A DNA stretch of 64,000 nucleotides, taken from contig VIRH01000137.1 of NCBI GenBank assembly GCA_008107755.1, positions 1-64,000 of the forward strand, written 5' to 3'. The position numbers were made by a program, and so were the translations under genes. Within the stretch, counting starts at the first letter, position 1; each line of letters opens with the position of its first letter. This stretch comes from Rhodobacterales bacterium (GTDB lineage: Bacteria; Pseudomonadota; Alphaproteobacteria; Rhizobiales; Stappiaceae). A model generated the notes under the pieces. The model had not been told where the DNA came from. It searched no databases and saw nothing but the letters and a program-made list of their open reading frames with translations. Below, piece after piece: positions 53,767 through 62,920 of the stretch.

Positions 53767-55122
53767 TCAGGCCTTCACGATCCACTCGCCGACGAAACCG
53801 TTTTTCTGGCAGACGTTGCGGGTGTCCACGATCAGCCTGGAATTTTCCGCCACAAGTTTCCAGTCAACCTTGTCGTGATCCGTGGAGATCAGAACCGCGT
53901 CGTATTCCGCCAGCATCTCGGGCGAGAGGTCGCGTGATTTTCTGCCAAGAAGGCTGGGGAACGCACGGGTTGGCGGGATCTCCGGAATGTGGGGATCGTG
54001 ATAGTCCACCAGGGCCCCGCGCGACAGGAAAAGATCCGTCAGCTTGAGCGACGGGCTTTCGCGGAGATCATCGACGTTTTTCTTGTAGGCCATCCCGATG
54101 ATCAGGATCTTTGCGCCTTTCAACCCCTTGCCGGAGCTGGCGTCGAGCGCAAGTGCCAATTGCTCCAGAACATAGTGCGGCATCGCCGTGTTGATCTCGC
54201 CGGCGAGTTCGATAAAGCGGGTCGCGACTTCATATTCCCGAGCCTTCCAGGTCAGATAGAACGGGTCGATCGGTATACAGTGACCTCCTAGGCCAGGCCC
54301 CGGATAGAACGGCATGAAGCCGAAGGGCTTGCTCTTTGCCGCGTCGATCACTTCCCAGACGTCTATGCCCATCCGCGAGTAGATCACCTTGAGCTCGTTG
54401 ACGAGCGCGATGTTGACCGACCGGAAGATGTTCTCCGTCAGCTTGACCGCCTCCGCCGTGGACGCGCTCGAGACAGGAACGACGGTATCGACAAGGGTTT
54501 CATAGAGGGCCTGAACGAGACGACGCGAGGCCGGATCGTCCGCACCGACCACTTTGGGGATCGATCTCGTCGTATAGCTGGCATTGCCCGGGTCTTCCCG
54601 CTCGGGGGAAAAGGCCAGATAGAAATCCTCGCCGCAAGTCAGTCCGCCGGCCTCAAGAACCGGCTGCATACGCTCGGACGTCGTCCCGGGCCAGGTGGTG
54701 GATTCCAGGACGACAAGCTGGCCAGGACGCAAACGCTCGGCGATTTCCCTGGTGGTGTTCTCGACATAGGAAAGATCAGGCTCACGCTGCTTGTTCAGTG
54801 GCGTCGGCACGGCGATGACAATCGCATCCGGCTCGCCAAGTTCTGAAAAATCACCGGTCGCTCTGAAGTTGCCGGCATCGAGCGCGCTTTTGATTTCGCC
54901 GTTGTCGATGTGCTCGATTCCGGACTGTCCGGCGTTCAGAGCCTCAACCCGCTTCGGGTTGATATCAAACCCCAGCACCTTGAAGCCGGCCCGTGCCGCA
55001 ACGAGTGCCAGCGGAAGGCCGACATAGCCAAGCCCCACAATGCCGATCGTGTAGTCCCGCCGCGAAATGCGGTCCACCAGCGTGGCGAGCTGTTCGCTTG
55101 GCTCTTGGGTAGAATTGGACAT
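53767..55122 (-). CDS. UDP-N-acetylglucosamine 6-dehydrogenase-like nucleotide-sugar dehydrogenase
   Basis: 451 residues. The NAD-binding GLGYVGLP is near the N-terminus; the central domain contains LTENIFRSVNIALVNE and the catalytic Cys in GPGLGGHCIPIDP; the C-terminal UDP-binding domain has LIIGMAYKKNVDDLRESP. These features fit the WbpA/WecC/VpsB group that oxidises UDP-GlcNAc or UDP-ManNAc to uronates for surface polysaccharides. No glycosyltransferases are nearby in the window. Confidence 0.9.
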   Translation of the reverse strand: MSNSTQEPSEQLATLVDRISRRDYTIGIVGLGYVGLPLALVAARAGFKVLGFDINPKRVEALNAGQSGIEHIDNGEIKSALDAGNFRATGDFSELGEPDAIVIAVPTPLNKQREPDLSYVENTTREIAERLRPGQLVVLESTTWPGTTSERMQPVLEAGGLTCGEDFYLAFSPEREDPGNASYTTRSIPKVVGADDPASRRLVQALYETLVDTVVPVSSASTAEAVKLTENIFRSVNIALVNELKVIYSRMGIDVWEVIDAAKSKPFGFMPFYPGPGLGGHCIPIDPFYLTWKAREYEVATRFIELAGEINTAMPHYVLEQLALALDASSGKGLKGAKILIIGMAYKKNVDDLRESPSLKLTDLFLSRGALVDYHDPHIPEIPPTRAFPSLLGRKSRDLSPEMLAEYDAVLISTDHDKVDWKLVAENSRLIVDTRNVCQKNGFVGEWIVKA

Positions 55123-55323
55123 TCATGCCTCGTGCTAGGGTATCTGGCAGCCGAACGCGCGGCCGGAAAATGATCGCCTGTCTTATGCAAGGGGGCCCAA
55201 AGACTCTCAAGTCAAAACCGACTGTCCTTTTTCACAAAAGGTCAGGCACGGATCTGGCCAGTCTCGGTAGAGCACCAGTGACAGAGATGGACACTGATTG
55301 TGTTTGAAGAGCGACAGGACGGT

Positions 55324-56352
55324 TCAGCCGGCGAAGCCTTCCAGAACGTTCACACAGTTGGTTCCCAGCGCATCGACGGCGTAGCCGCCTTCCATCAGGA
55401 AAATGGTCGGGACGCCGACCTTGGCAAGGCGCTGCCCAAGGCGGATGTAGTCGTCACTCTTGAACTTGAACCCTGAAATCGGATCACCCTCATAGCAATC
55501 CAGCCCCAGAGAGACCAGGAGGGCATCGGGCTTGTAGACAAGCAGCCAGCGGCAGGCTTCCTCCAGGGCCTTCGTGTAACCGTCCCAGTCGGTTCCGATC
55601 GGAAGCGGCCAGTTGCGCGTGAAGCCGGTTCCCGCCAACTCTCCGGTCTCGTCCGCATAGCCCAGGAAATAGGGAAATTCGTCCTTGGGATCGGCATGGA
55701 TCGACAGGAACAGAACGTCCGGGCGGTCATAGAACAGCGCCTGAGTGCCGTTGCCGTGATGGTAGTCGACATCTAGGATCGCAATGCGGTTGAGGCCGTA
55801 ATCCCGCAGGTACTGCGCTGCGACCGCCGCATTGTTGAAGAAGCAGTAGCCGCCGAAGAAATCGTAACCGGCATGGTGACCGGGCGGACGGCAGAGAGCG
55901 AACACCGACTGCTCGCCGTCGAGCAGCATCTTGGCTGCCGTCAGCGCCGTGTCCGCCGAGGCGCGCGCTGCCTTGTAGGTGTGCTCGCCAATCGGCGTAC
56001 CAGCATCCATGGAATAGCGGCCAAGCAAGCCATCGATATGCCGCACGTCCACATCCTGGCGCAGGCTTCGGATCGGCCAGACGAAGGGGAAAGCCTCACG
56101 GGTCCTGCCCGCTGCGGTCCATTTGCCCCAGAAACCTTCCAGAAAGGAGACATAGTCCGGAGAGTGAACACGCTGCAGGGGACGAACATCGAATTCATCC
56201 GGCGCGACGATCTCGCCCAGGCCGCGGCTCTTGAGAGTCTTGAGCACGATCTCGGCGCGGCTCGGAATTTCCACGGCGGGTTTCAGTTCACCGTCGGATA
56301 TTTCCTGAAGCGGTGCATGTGCGAGCTGGCTTTCGGAAAAAACCGTCTTCAA
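55324..56352 (-). CDS. Histone deacetylase-family amidohydrolase, probably acetylpolyamine deacetylase
   Basis: 342 residues, close to the length of Mycoplana AphA. The zinc/active-site residues are visible: tandem His at 159-160 in RPPGHHAG, Asp and His at 194-198 in LDVDYHH, a downstream Asp in SLGLDCYEGDP, and the catalytic Tyr in MEGGYAVDALG. The extra N-terminal loop with long insert after residue 75 fits polyamine-specific members. It would remove acetyl groups from acetylputrescine or related amines. It stands alone. Confidence 0.9.
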   Translation of the reverse strand: MKTVFSESQLAHAPLQEISDGELKPAVEIPSRAEIVLKTLKSRGLGEIVAPDEFDVRPLQRVHSPDYVSFLEGFWGKWTAAGRTREAFPFVWPIRSLRQDVDVRHIDGLLGRYSMDAGTPIGEHTYKAARASADTALTAAKMLLDGEQSVFALCRPPGHHAGYDFFGGYCFFNNAAVAAQYLRDYGLNRIAILDVDYHHGNGTQALFYDRPDVLFLSIHADPKDEFPYFLGYADETGELAGTGFTRNWPLPIGTDWDGYTKALEEACRWLLVYKPDALLVSLGLDCYEGDPISGFKFKSDDYIRLGQRLAKVGVPTIFLMEGGYAVDALGTNCVNVLEGFAG

Positions 56353-56420
56353 GTAATCCCCCCGGTTTTCGTGTCAGTTCGTCGTCTCAGGCCGTTGCGA
56401 ACGCGTCACCATACCCGATT

Positions 56421-57419
56421 TCAGGAAAAACGGTATTCGGTAACATGATTATAGGTTTCCCCCGGCTTAAGCAGGACATCGGTGAACCCTGGCCTGTTGA
56501 CGCTGTCCGGCCACCTCTGCGCTTCAAGGCACAGTCCGGCGTAGCGTACGTATGACCGTCCTCCTAGGCCGGATACCGGCACGTCCAGCATGCCCGCGTC
56601 ATAGAATTGAACGCCCGGTTCGGTCGTCCACATTTCCATGCGCCGATCGCCGGCCGTGTCTTCCAGCGCGGCGGCGAACTCGACCGCCTCCCGCGCCGTG
56701 TCCGCAAGGCAGAAATTGTGATCGTAGATCACATCGTCCTCACCGGGTTTCCGCCGGATCTTGCGGCCTTCCCGGAAATCATAGGGTGTCCAGGCGACGT
56801 TTCGCACATCTCCGGTCGGGATGAGCCTGTCATCCACCGGGAGATAGGTTTCCGCAGCGATCTCCAGCGTGTGATCGAGGATGGTGTCGCTGCCATCGAG
56901 ATTGAAATAGGTGTGCTGGGTCAGATTGACCGGCGTGATGCTGTCGCAGGTTGCGGAGAACTTGATGCGCAGGGCACCGGTTCCCGTCAGCGTATAGCGG
57001 ACCAGCGCTTCGACCTTGCCCGGATATCCCATGTCCCCGTCCGGCGAGACCAGCTTCAACAGCACGCTGGCCTTGTCCGACTGCTCGATCTGCCAGACCT
57101 TGCGCGAAAAGCCTTCCGAGCCGCCGTGCAGATGTGTCGTCCCGGCTTCATTGAGGTCGAGCTGATACTCGGTGCCGTCGATGGTCATGTGACCGCCGGC
57201 GATCCGGTTTGCGCACCGACCCGCGACCACGCCGAAATAGGGAGAGTGCTTCTCGTAGCTCTCAAGATCGTCGAACCCCAGAACGACGCTCTGCCCGTCC
57301 ACCTTAAGGTCCCTGATGATGGCGCCGAACGTCAGCACGGAGGCTTCGAGCGAGCCTTTCTTCAACAGGATCTCCCGCACGGGCGTCCCGTCTGCAAGCG
57401 TTCCGAAATCGCTGATCAT
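56421..57419 (-). CDS. galM: Aldose 1-epimerase (galactose mutarotase)
   Basis: 332 residues from the ATG at 57417-57419, with GGAG six bases upstream. The catalytic and binding His are in THLHGGSEGFSRKVW and LTQHTYFNLDGS; the catalytic Glu is in CLEAQRWPDSVN, with PGVQFYDAG before it. It interconverts alpha and beta anomers of galactose or glucose. A terminator separates it from the phosphomannomutase gene upstream. Confidence 0.93.
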   Translation of the reverse strand: MISDFGTLADGTPVREILLKKGSLEASVLTFGAIIRDLKVDGQSVVLGFDDLESYEKHSPYFGVVAGRCANRIAGGHMTIDGTEYQLDLNEAGTTHLHGGSEGFSRKVWQIEQSDKASVLLKLVSPDGDMGYPGKVEALVRYTLTGTGALRIKFSATCDSITPVNLTQHTYFNLDGSDTILDHTLEIAAETYLPVDDRLIPTGDVRNVAWTPYDFREGRKIRRKPGEDDVIYDHNFCLADTAREAVEFAAALEDTAGDRRMEMWTTEPGVQFYDAGMLDVPVSGLGGRSYVRYAGLCLEAQRWPDSVNRPGFTDVLLKPGETYNHVTEYRFS

Positions 57420-57461
57420 CAAAGTCTCCGTGGAGGGGCGCGTCGCTGCTGCCTTGGATAT

Positions 57462-57491
57462 GAAAAAGGCGGCAGGATATTCCGCCGCCTT
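57462..57491 (-). terminator. Terminator between phosphomannomutase and galM genes
   Basis: On the minus strand AAGGCGGC pairs with GCCGCCTT around a ten-base loop and is followed by TTTTTCA. A second strong hairpin (CCTTGCGCC/GGCGCAAGG, 57509-57530) lies nearer the phosphomannomutase stop. Confidence 0.85.
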
Positions 57492-57549
57492 ACTGTGAAT
57501 GGTCAAGGCCTTGCGCCGTCCGGCGCAAGGTTATTTTGCGTTGAGACAA

Positions 57550-59049
57550 TCAGAGGGTCTGATTGTACTCGCCGACTTCCGGGTTTTCCCGCAGGACACC
57601 GTCCACTGCCTTGAACATTTCGCGCAGCCGCTCTTCCGAGACCGGGCTTTCCACGACGACGACCAGTTCCGGCTTGTTGGACGAAGCACGCACGAGACCC
57701 CAGGTGCCGTCTTCGCTGACGACGCGCACGCCGTTCACCGTGATCAGGTCGGAGATCGCCTGTCCTGCGACGGTCTCTCCCTTTTCCTTCATGTCCTTGA
57801 AGCGGCTGATCACACGCTCGACGACATCGTATTTGATCTCGTCGTCGCATTTCGGCGACATGGTCGGCGAGCCCCACGTTTTCGGAAGATCGCGGCGCAG
57901 ATCGGCCATGGTCTTGTCCGGGTTGCGGTCGAGCATGTCCAGAATGGCGATTGCGGAAACGAGGCCATCGTCATACCCGCGGCCGATCGGCTTGTTGAAG
58001 AAGTAATGGCCGGACTTCTCGAAACCGACGATCGCGTCGAGTTCAGTCACCCGCCGCTTGATGTAGGAATGTCCCGTCTTGTAGTAGTCGGTCTTTGCGC
58101 CGTTCTTCTGCAGCACCGGATCGGTGTTGAACAGGCCCGTTGACTTGACGTCGACGACGAACTGGCTGTTCGGGTGAAGCGAAGAGATGTCGCGCGCGAG
58201 CATGACGCCAACCTTGTCGGCGAAGATTTCCTCGCCTTCGTTGTCGACGACACCGCAGCGGTCACCATCACCGTCGAAACCGAGGCCGACCTCGGCGCCC
58301 GTTTCCAGAACCTTGTCGCGCAGGGCGTGAAGCATCTTCATGTCTTCAGGGTTCGGATTGTAGCGCGGGAAGGTGTGGTCGAGTTCCGTGTCGAGCGGGA
58401 TGACCTCGGCGCCGATCGCTTCCAGGATCTTCGGCGCAAAGGCCCCTGCCGTGCCGTTGCCGCAGGCCGCGACGACCTTGATCGGACGCTTCAGCTTGGC
58501 ACGGTCGGTCAGATCCTTGAAGTAGATTTCCGGGAACCCGTCGACGAACCTGTAGCTGCCACCGCCCTTCAGGTCGAACGCCCCTTCAAGCACGATTTCC
58601 TTGAGACGCCCCATCTCGTCCGGGCCGAAGGTGAGCGGACGGTCGATGCCCATCTTGACGCCGGTCCAGCCGTTGTCGTTGTGAGAGGCGGTGATCATGG
58701 CAACGGCCGGAACGTCCAGCGCGAACTGCGCGAAATAGGCCATCGGGGACAGGGCGAGACCGATGTCGTGCACGTTGACCCCTGCCGCCAGGAGGCCGTT
58801 CACGACCGCCATCTTGATGGATGAGGAGTAGCTGCGGAAGTCGTGACCCACCACGATGTCCGGCCGCACGCCGCGTTCGTGGATCAGCGTACCGATACCC
58901 ATGCCAAGCGCCTGCATGCCCATCAGGTTGATTTCTTTTTCGAAGAGCCAGCGCGCGTCGTATTCCCGGAAACCTGTCGGTTTCACCATTGGAAAGGATT
59001 CATACTCGAACGTGTTCGGAGTCAAACTCGGTAGGGGTTTCGGAAACAT
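57550..59049 (-). CDS. Phosphomannomutase/phosphoglucomutase
   Basis: 499 residues from the ATG at 59047-59049 (AGAGG five bases upstream). The catalytic phosphoserine loop is ITASHNDNGWTG, metal binding is GFDGDGDRCG, and the sugar-binding loop is VGFEKSGHYFF. The C-terminal phosphate-binding domain has RASSNKPELVV. It interconverts hexose 1- and 6-phosphates for polysaccharide and nucleotide-sugar synthesis, consistent with the nearby UDP-sugar dehydrogenase. It could be called manB, pgm or exoC; I cannot separate these. Confidence 0.92.
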   Translation of the reverse strand: MFPKPLPSLTPNTFEYESFPMVKPTGFREYDARWLFEKEINLMGMQALGMGIGTLIHERGVRPDIVVGHDFRSYSSSIKMAVVNGLLAAGVNVHDIGLALSPMAYFAQFALDVPAVAMITASHNDNGWTGVKMGIDRPLTFGPDEMGRLKEIVLEGAFDLKGGGSYRFVDGFPEIYFKDLTDRAKLKRPIKVVAACGNGTAGAFAPKILEAIGAEVIPLDTELDHTFPRYNPNPEDMKMLHALRDKVLETGAEVGLGFDGDGDRCGVVDNEGEEIFADKVGVMLARDISSLHPNSQFVVDVKSTGLFNTDPVLQKNGAKTDYYKTGHSYIKRRVTELDAIVGFEKSGHYFFNKPIGRGYDDGLVSAIAILDMLDRNPDKTMADLRRDLPKTWGSPTMSPKCDDEIKYDVVERVISRFKDMKEKGETVAGQAISDLITVNGVRVVSEDGTWGLVRASSNKPELVVVVESPVSEERLREMFKAVDGVLRENPEVGEYNQTL

Positions 59050-59113
59050 CAAAGCCTCTCAACGCGATAATAGAATCTGGAGCAAAAAAACATTTCGCAG
59101 TGCACGCACCGGA

Positions 59114-59617
59114 TTATTGAACCAGTACAAGTGTGCCGTTGGAAATGTCAAATCGTTCCAGCTCATGGAGAACGGACATGCCAAGCAATGGTTGCCCAAG
59201 ACTTTGATCATTCAAAACGATGGCATCAATGTGCTTGAGATGGATATTTCCGATCCTGAGGCTGTCGATTTCCACACCGGCACCATAGGTTGTGCCGTTG
59301 GCTGTGCGGACTTCGTGCCTGAAATCTGCAGGATCGACGTCGATACCGATCTCTTTCGCAATGGAAAGCGGAATGGCGGCGGTGGTTGCGCCGGTGTCGA
59401 CAAGCATTTCCACCGGCCGGTCATTCAACCGAGCGTCGGCGATGAAATGGCCGTTTCGATCCATGGTGATCCGGAAGGTCCGCTTGCCCGAACCACTCGT
59501 CGATTCGGCGGCTTCAATTTGTTCGCCCTTGAACGCGCCAAGATGGTTCTCGATAAGGCCTGGCAAGAAAGGGGCAATGCAAACGCACAAGATCAGAATT
59601 GCCAGATAGCGCCCCAT
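59114..59617 (-). CDS. Retropepsin-like aspartic protease (clan AA)
   Basis: 167 residues from the ATG at 59615-59617 with GAGG five bases upstream. One N-terminal membrane helix (about 3-22) is followed by a linker and a single pepsin-like lobe with the active-site DTGATT and a downstream LLGMSVLHELERF that completes the fold. It should work as a dimer anchored in the inner membrane, with the catalytic domain in the periplasm. Substrate unknown. Confidence 0.87.
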   Translation of the reverse strand: MGRYLAILILCVCIAPFLPGLIENHLGAFKGEQIEAAESTSGSGKRTFRITMDRNGHFIADARLNDRPVEMLVDTGATTAAIPLSIAKEIGIDVDPADFRHEVRTANGTTYGAGVEIDSLRIGNIHLKHIDAIVLNDQSLGQPLLGMSVLHELERFDISNGTLVLVQ

Positions 59618-59684
59618 GTCACCCTCAAGGTTTCGATGCGGGTTCCGGCATACCAAATCTTCGTTAGCGCTGCGTAAAACTCAT

Positions 59685-60584
59685 TCAGACAATCTGGTCC
59701 GCCAGCCGTGCGATATCGTCCTTCGCCGGTGCGCTGGACTGGGCGCCGGTCACCGTGCAGGCAAGCGCGCCTGCGGCGACACCCTCGCGGATGGCACGCT
59801 CAAACGGCCTGCCCTGGTCAAGCGCGCAGGCAAGCGCGCCGCAGAACGCATCACCGGCCCCGGTCGTATCGACGACCTTGATGGCAGGTGACGGGAGACG
59901 CAGGCGCGTCTCGCCCTTGCCGGCGACGACACCGTCTCCGCCAAGGGTCACGACAACCGTGCGTTCAGGTGCCGCCAGGGCCTCGACAAACTGCTGTGGC
60001 TCGGGCGCAATGCCGAGACGCTCGGCGACCTCGGCTGCCTCCGTCTCGTTGACGACGAGCGTCGCGGTCGTCTCGATCAGGGCCTTAATGTCTTCCATGG
60101 GCACGGGCGCCGGGTTCCAGAAGACTTTCGCGCCGCTCTTGCCGGCCATGGCGATTGCCTTTTCTGCTTCGCCGAACGGCGTTTCTCCCTGCAGCATCAA
60201 CATGTCGCCCTGCGAAAGAGACGGGGACAGCCAGTCGGCTTCCACGCGCGCATTGGCTCCGCTGGCCACGATGATCTGGTTTTCGCCCTGCCTGTCGATG
60301 CCAATGAAGGCAAGCCCGGTCGCGCCGTCCAGGGACCTGACGCCGGAGAGATCGACACCTTCCGATTTCATGTTGGCAAGCGCGAGATCGGCAAAGGCAT
60401 CCTTGCCGACTGCACCAACCATGCGCACGTCGGAACCGGCGCGGCATGCGGAAAGAGCCTGGTTGGCGCCCTTGCCACCGGCAAACGACTGATGGTCCGG
60501 CCCGGTGACGGTTTCCCCGGCCGTCGGCAGCCGGGGTACGGCCACGACAAGGTCGAGGTTGATGGAGCCGAAGACGGTGATCAT
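59685..60584 (-). CDS. rbsK: Ribokinase
   Basis: 299 residues from the ATG at 60582-60584 with GAGG upstream. PfkB-family motifs are GSINLDLV, GGKGANQA near the N-terminus and the catalytic DTTGAGDAFCGAL near the C-terminus. It phosphorylates ribose at O5. No ribose transporter genes are in the window; it follows upp on the same strand after a terminator. Confidence 0.92.
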   Translation of the reverse strand: MITVFGSINLDLVVAVPRLPTAGETVTGPDHQSFAGGKGANQALSACRAGSDVRMVGAVGKDAFADLALANMKSEGVDLSGVRSLDGATGLAFIGIDRQGENQIIVASGANARVEADWLSPSLSQGDMLMLQGETPFGEAEKAIAMAGKSGAKVFWNPAPVPMEDIKALIETTATLVVNETEAAEVAERLGIAPEPQQFVEALAAPERTVVVTLGGDGVVAGKGETRLRLPSPAIKVVDTTGAGDAFCGALACALDQGRPFERAIREGVAAGALACTVTGAQSSAPAKDDIARLADQIV

Positions 60585-60633
60585 GACGAGGTCCTCATCG
60601 GGCGAAGATCGGAGGGAAGAAGAGAAGGCGCCG

Positions 60634-60668
60634 CACGGGCCCTCCGACACTGGTTCGGAGGGCCCGTG
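60634..60668 (-). terminator. Strong hairpin between upp and rbsK
   Basis: CACGGGCCCTCCG (60634-60646) pairs perfectly with CGGAGGGCCCGTG (60656-60668) around a nine-base loop, ten bases after the upp stop. The minus-strand bases after it are T/C-rich rather than a pure T-run. It overlaps the upstream part of the longer rbsK frame and supports the later rbsK start. Confidence 0.8.
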
Positions 60669-60678
60669 TCGTCCTGAC

Positions 60679-61308
60679 TTATTTGGTACCGTACATCCGG
60701 TCGCCTGCATCGCCGAGACCCGGCATGATGTAGCCCTTCTCGTTCAGCTTTTCATCGATCGAAGCGGTGAAGATCGGCACGTCCGGATGCATTTCGTTGA
60801 ACTTGGCAACGCCTTCCGGTGCGCCCAGCAGGCAGAGGAAGCGGATGTCGTTGGCGCCCTTTTCCTTGAGCTTCTGTACGGCGGCAATCGCGGAATTCGC
60901 GGTCGCCAGCATCGGATCGACCACGATCACAAGCCGCTCGTTAAGGTCTTCGGGCGCCTTGAAATAATACTCGACCGGCTCAAGCGTCTGCGGGTCGCGG
61001 TAAAGGCCGATATGGGCAACGCGTGCGGAGGGAACCAGATCGAGCATGCCTTCCAGCAGGCCGTTGCCCGCCCGCAGAACCGACGCGAAGACCAGCTTCT
61101 TGCCGGCCAGCGTCGGCGCCTGCATTTCCGCAAGCGGCGTTTCGATCGTCTGGTTGACGAGCGGCAGATCACGGGTGACTTCGTAGCACAGCAGCGTGGA
61201 GATTTCGCGCAGCAGCCTTCTGAACCCCTGGGTCGAGGTCGCCTTGTCGCGCATGATGCTCAATTTGTGCTGAACCAGCGGATGACTGATGACGGTAGCG
61301 CCGGACAT
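60679..61308 (-). CDS. upp: Uracil phosphoribosyltransferase
   Basis: 209 residues from the ATG at 61306-61308, with GAGAGG upstream. The PRPP-binding motif is VIVVDPMLATANSAI and the uracil-binding GLGDAGDRMYGTK ends the protein. It converts uracil and PRPP to UMP. It follows the DUF1688/URC4 gene by 68 bp on the same strand. URC6 of the yeast URC uracil-degradation pathway is also a uracil phosphoribosyltransferase, so this copy may be catabolic rather than only for salvage. Confidence 0.96.
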   Translation of the reverse strand: MSGATVISHPLVQHKLSIMRDKATSTQGFRRLLREISTLLCYEVTRDLPLVNQTIETPLAEMQAPTLAGKKLVFASVLRAGNGLLEGMLDLVPSARVAHIGLYRDPQTLEPVEYYFKAPEDLNERLVIVVDPMLATANSAIAAVQKLKEKGANDIRFLCLLGAPEGVAKFNEMHPDVPIFTASIDEKLNEKGYIMPGLGDAGDRMYGTK

Positions 61309-61376
61309 GTCTGCCTCTCTCGATTTATGGGTCCGAACCCGTGCGGACCTGTTTGACCTGTTTTTATGTTCAGAAC

Positions 61377-62630
61377 CTATTGCCCAAAGGGCAACCAAAA
61401 TACATCCCCCGGATCAAGATATTGCCCGAGATTCTTCCCTTTTTCGGCGCTCTGCTCCAGTAGCCGGGCACCGGCACGGGCCGTGCCGCCCTCGAGAATG
61501 CACGTCAGTGGAAGCTGTTCGGCGGACGCCTCCAGTTCCTCGCGCAGCCGATCAGCGAGCCGGTCGCTGAGGGCGATGGCAGCGGCCCGGAGCGCAACCG
61601 TTCGGTCGATGGATGTCTCGCCATCTTCAACGGCTTCTGCGGGCAGGATTTCGAGAACACCGGTCTCGACAAAAAGGGCGACATGCGCTGCATCAGCGGG
61701 CGCGGTCAGAAGGTCCAGCCCTGCAACCTCGAACCCCGCCCAGGCAAAAGGCTCAACCATTGAATAAACCATCTCCTGCGCAGCCGTATGGAACGGGACA
61801 ATGTCATCGCTGCCGCCGGTCTCGGCCGCTTTCTCCGGCCTCAAGAGTGCAAAGCTGTCGCCAAGGCTGACATCGCCTGAAACTGCGCCTCCGTCCCAGA
61901 CCGGTGCCAAAGTCTCCAGAAGATTGTCCAGAAGGCGTTCGGCATCCACGACACCTTCGCTGTCGCCGGCGCGTTTAACAGCCAGAAGACCGGGCCGGGT
62001 CGCGTCGCCTTCACAAAAGAGATCGGGTCTCAGCGACAGCGCTTCGCCCAGCCGCTTGAGATAACGTTGCATCTCCACAAGAAGCGCCTTGTCGCGAACG
62101 ATATCCCATTGCAGAGCCGACGCCAGTTCCTCCAGGTCGAACCGGATCAGCGTAGCCGCATCCACCCTGTAGGGGTCCGACATGTCGCTCGAAAATGAAC
62201 CGGCCGCAAACATCTGGAAGGCTGCGAGCGCGGAGGCGCGGGAGCCCGTTGCGCTGACGCCGGACATGGACTCCTCGAACACCCAGTCGGACGGATGCCT
62301 TGTTTTCATGAAGGCGGTGACGACCGCCAGATCGGCAGCGGAGGCAAGCATCTCTTCGGCAGTTTCAAAATCGCGGGCAGTTGCGAGGGCTGCCCAACGA
62401 TCGAGACCGCCGAATTCGAAATCTCGCCACACGCCATAAGGGGGGATCTGGAAATCGGGATAGGTCTCACGCGTCGTTTCCAGAACTGACAGCAGGGCCC
62501 CGTCCATTTTTTCCGGAACGACCCGTATGGACGGGAGTTCTCCACCGGAAAGCCGTTGCAGGATATCATGAGCTTTCCGGCGCAGTTCCTGCGGCTTGAA
62601 AAGGCTCAGTGTTGAAGGGGAACCGGTCAT
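61377..62630 (-). CDS. DUF1688/URC4-like protein (uracil catabolism)
   Basis: 417 residues from the ATG at 62628-62630. Landmarks of the DUF1688 family are visible in order: IPPYGVWRDFEFGGLDRW, VFEESMSGVSATGSRASAL, MFAAGSFSSD, RVDAATL, VPFHTAAQEMVYSMVEPF and FEVAGLDLLTA. Its yeast member Urc4 is needed for the URC pathway, which degrades uracil by a route started by ribosylation. The gene order URC4-upp fits that pathway. The GTP-cyclohydrolase-II-like URC1 gene is not in the window. Confidence 0.82.
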   Translation of the reverse strand: MTGSPSTLSLFKPQELRRKAHDILQRLSGGELPSIRVVPEKMDGALLSVLETTRETYPDFQIPPYGVWRDFEFGGLDRWAALATARDFETAEEMLASAADLAVVTAFMKTRHPSDWVFEESMSGVSATGSRASALAAFQMFAAGSFSSDMSDPYRVDAATLIRFDLEELASALQWDIVRDKALLVEMQRYLKRLGEALSLRPDLFCEGDATRPGLLAVKRAGDSEGVVDAERLLDNLLETLAPVWDGGAVSGDVSLGDSFALLRPEKAAETGGSDDIVPFHTAAQEMVYSMVEPFAWAGFEVAGLDLLTAPADAAHVALFVETGVLEILPAEAVEDGETSIDRTVALRAAAIALSDRLADRLREELEASAEQLPLTCILEGGTARAGARLLEQSAEKGKNLGQYLDPGDVFWLPFGQ

Positions 62631-62920
62631 TAAGTCTATCCGCCCGTACTCGTCATTTTTTCCGCCGAACCTGCCGCGTCCCGCCTTCGAGGCCTTGCCG
62701 GAACCTTGCGTGCCCCGCCTATCCTTCGACCATAAACTTGTCAAACCGGATCGTCATTCGTCATCATCGCGAATGATCTGAAGAGAATCAGATGCTGGTC
62801 GCAGTTCGGTCGCAAATTGCTGCGACATGGCGTCCCGCTCCGGTTCGTGCCGGCCGGACTTGCAACCGGTGGCCCGATGATCCGAGTCAAATAACAAGAT
62901 CAACTTCCCGCCTGGACATC

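Noticed and set aside
57509..57530. Second hairpin after phosphomannomutase as an independent terminator
   Set aside because: It lacks a T-run on the minus strand; it is mentioned with the terminator at 57462 instead.
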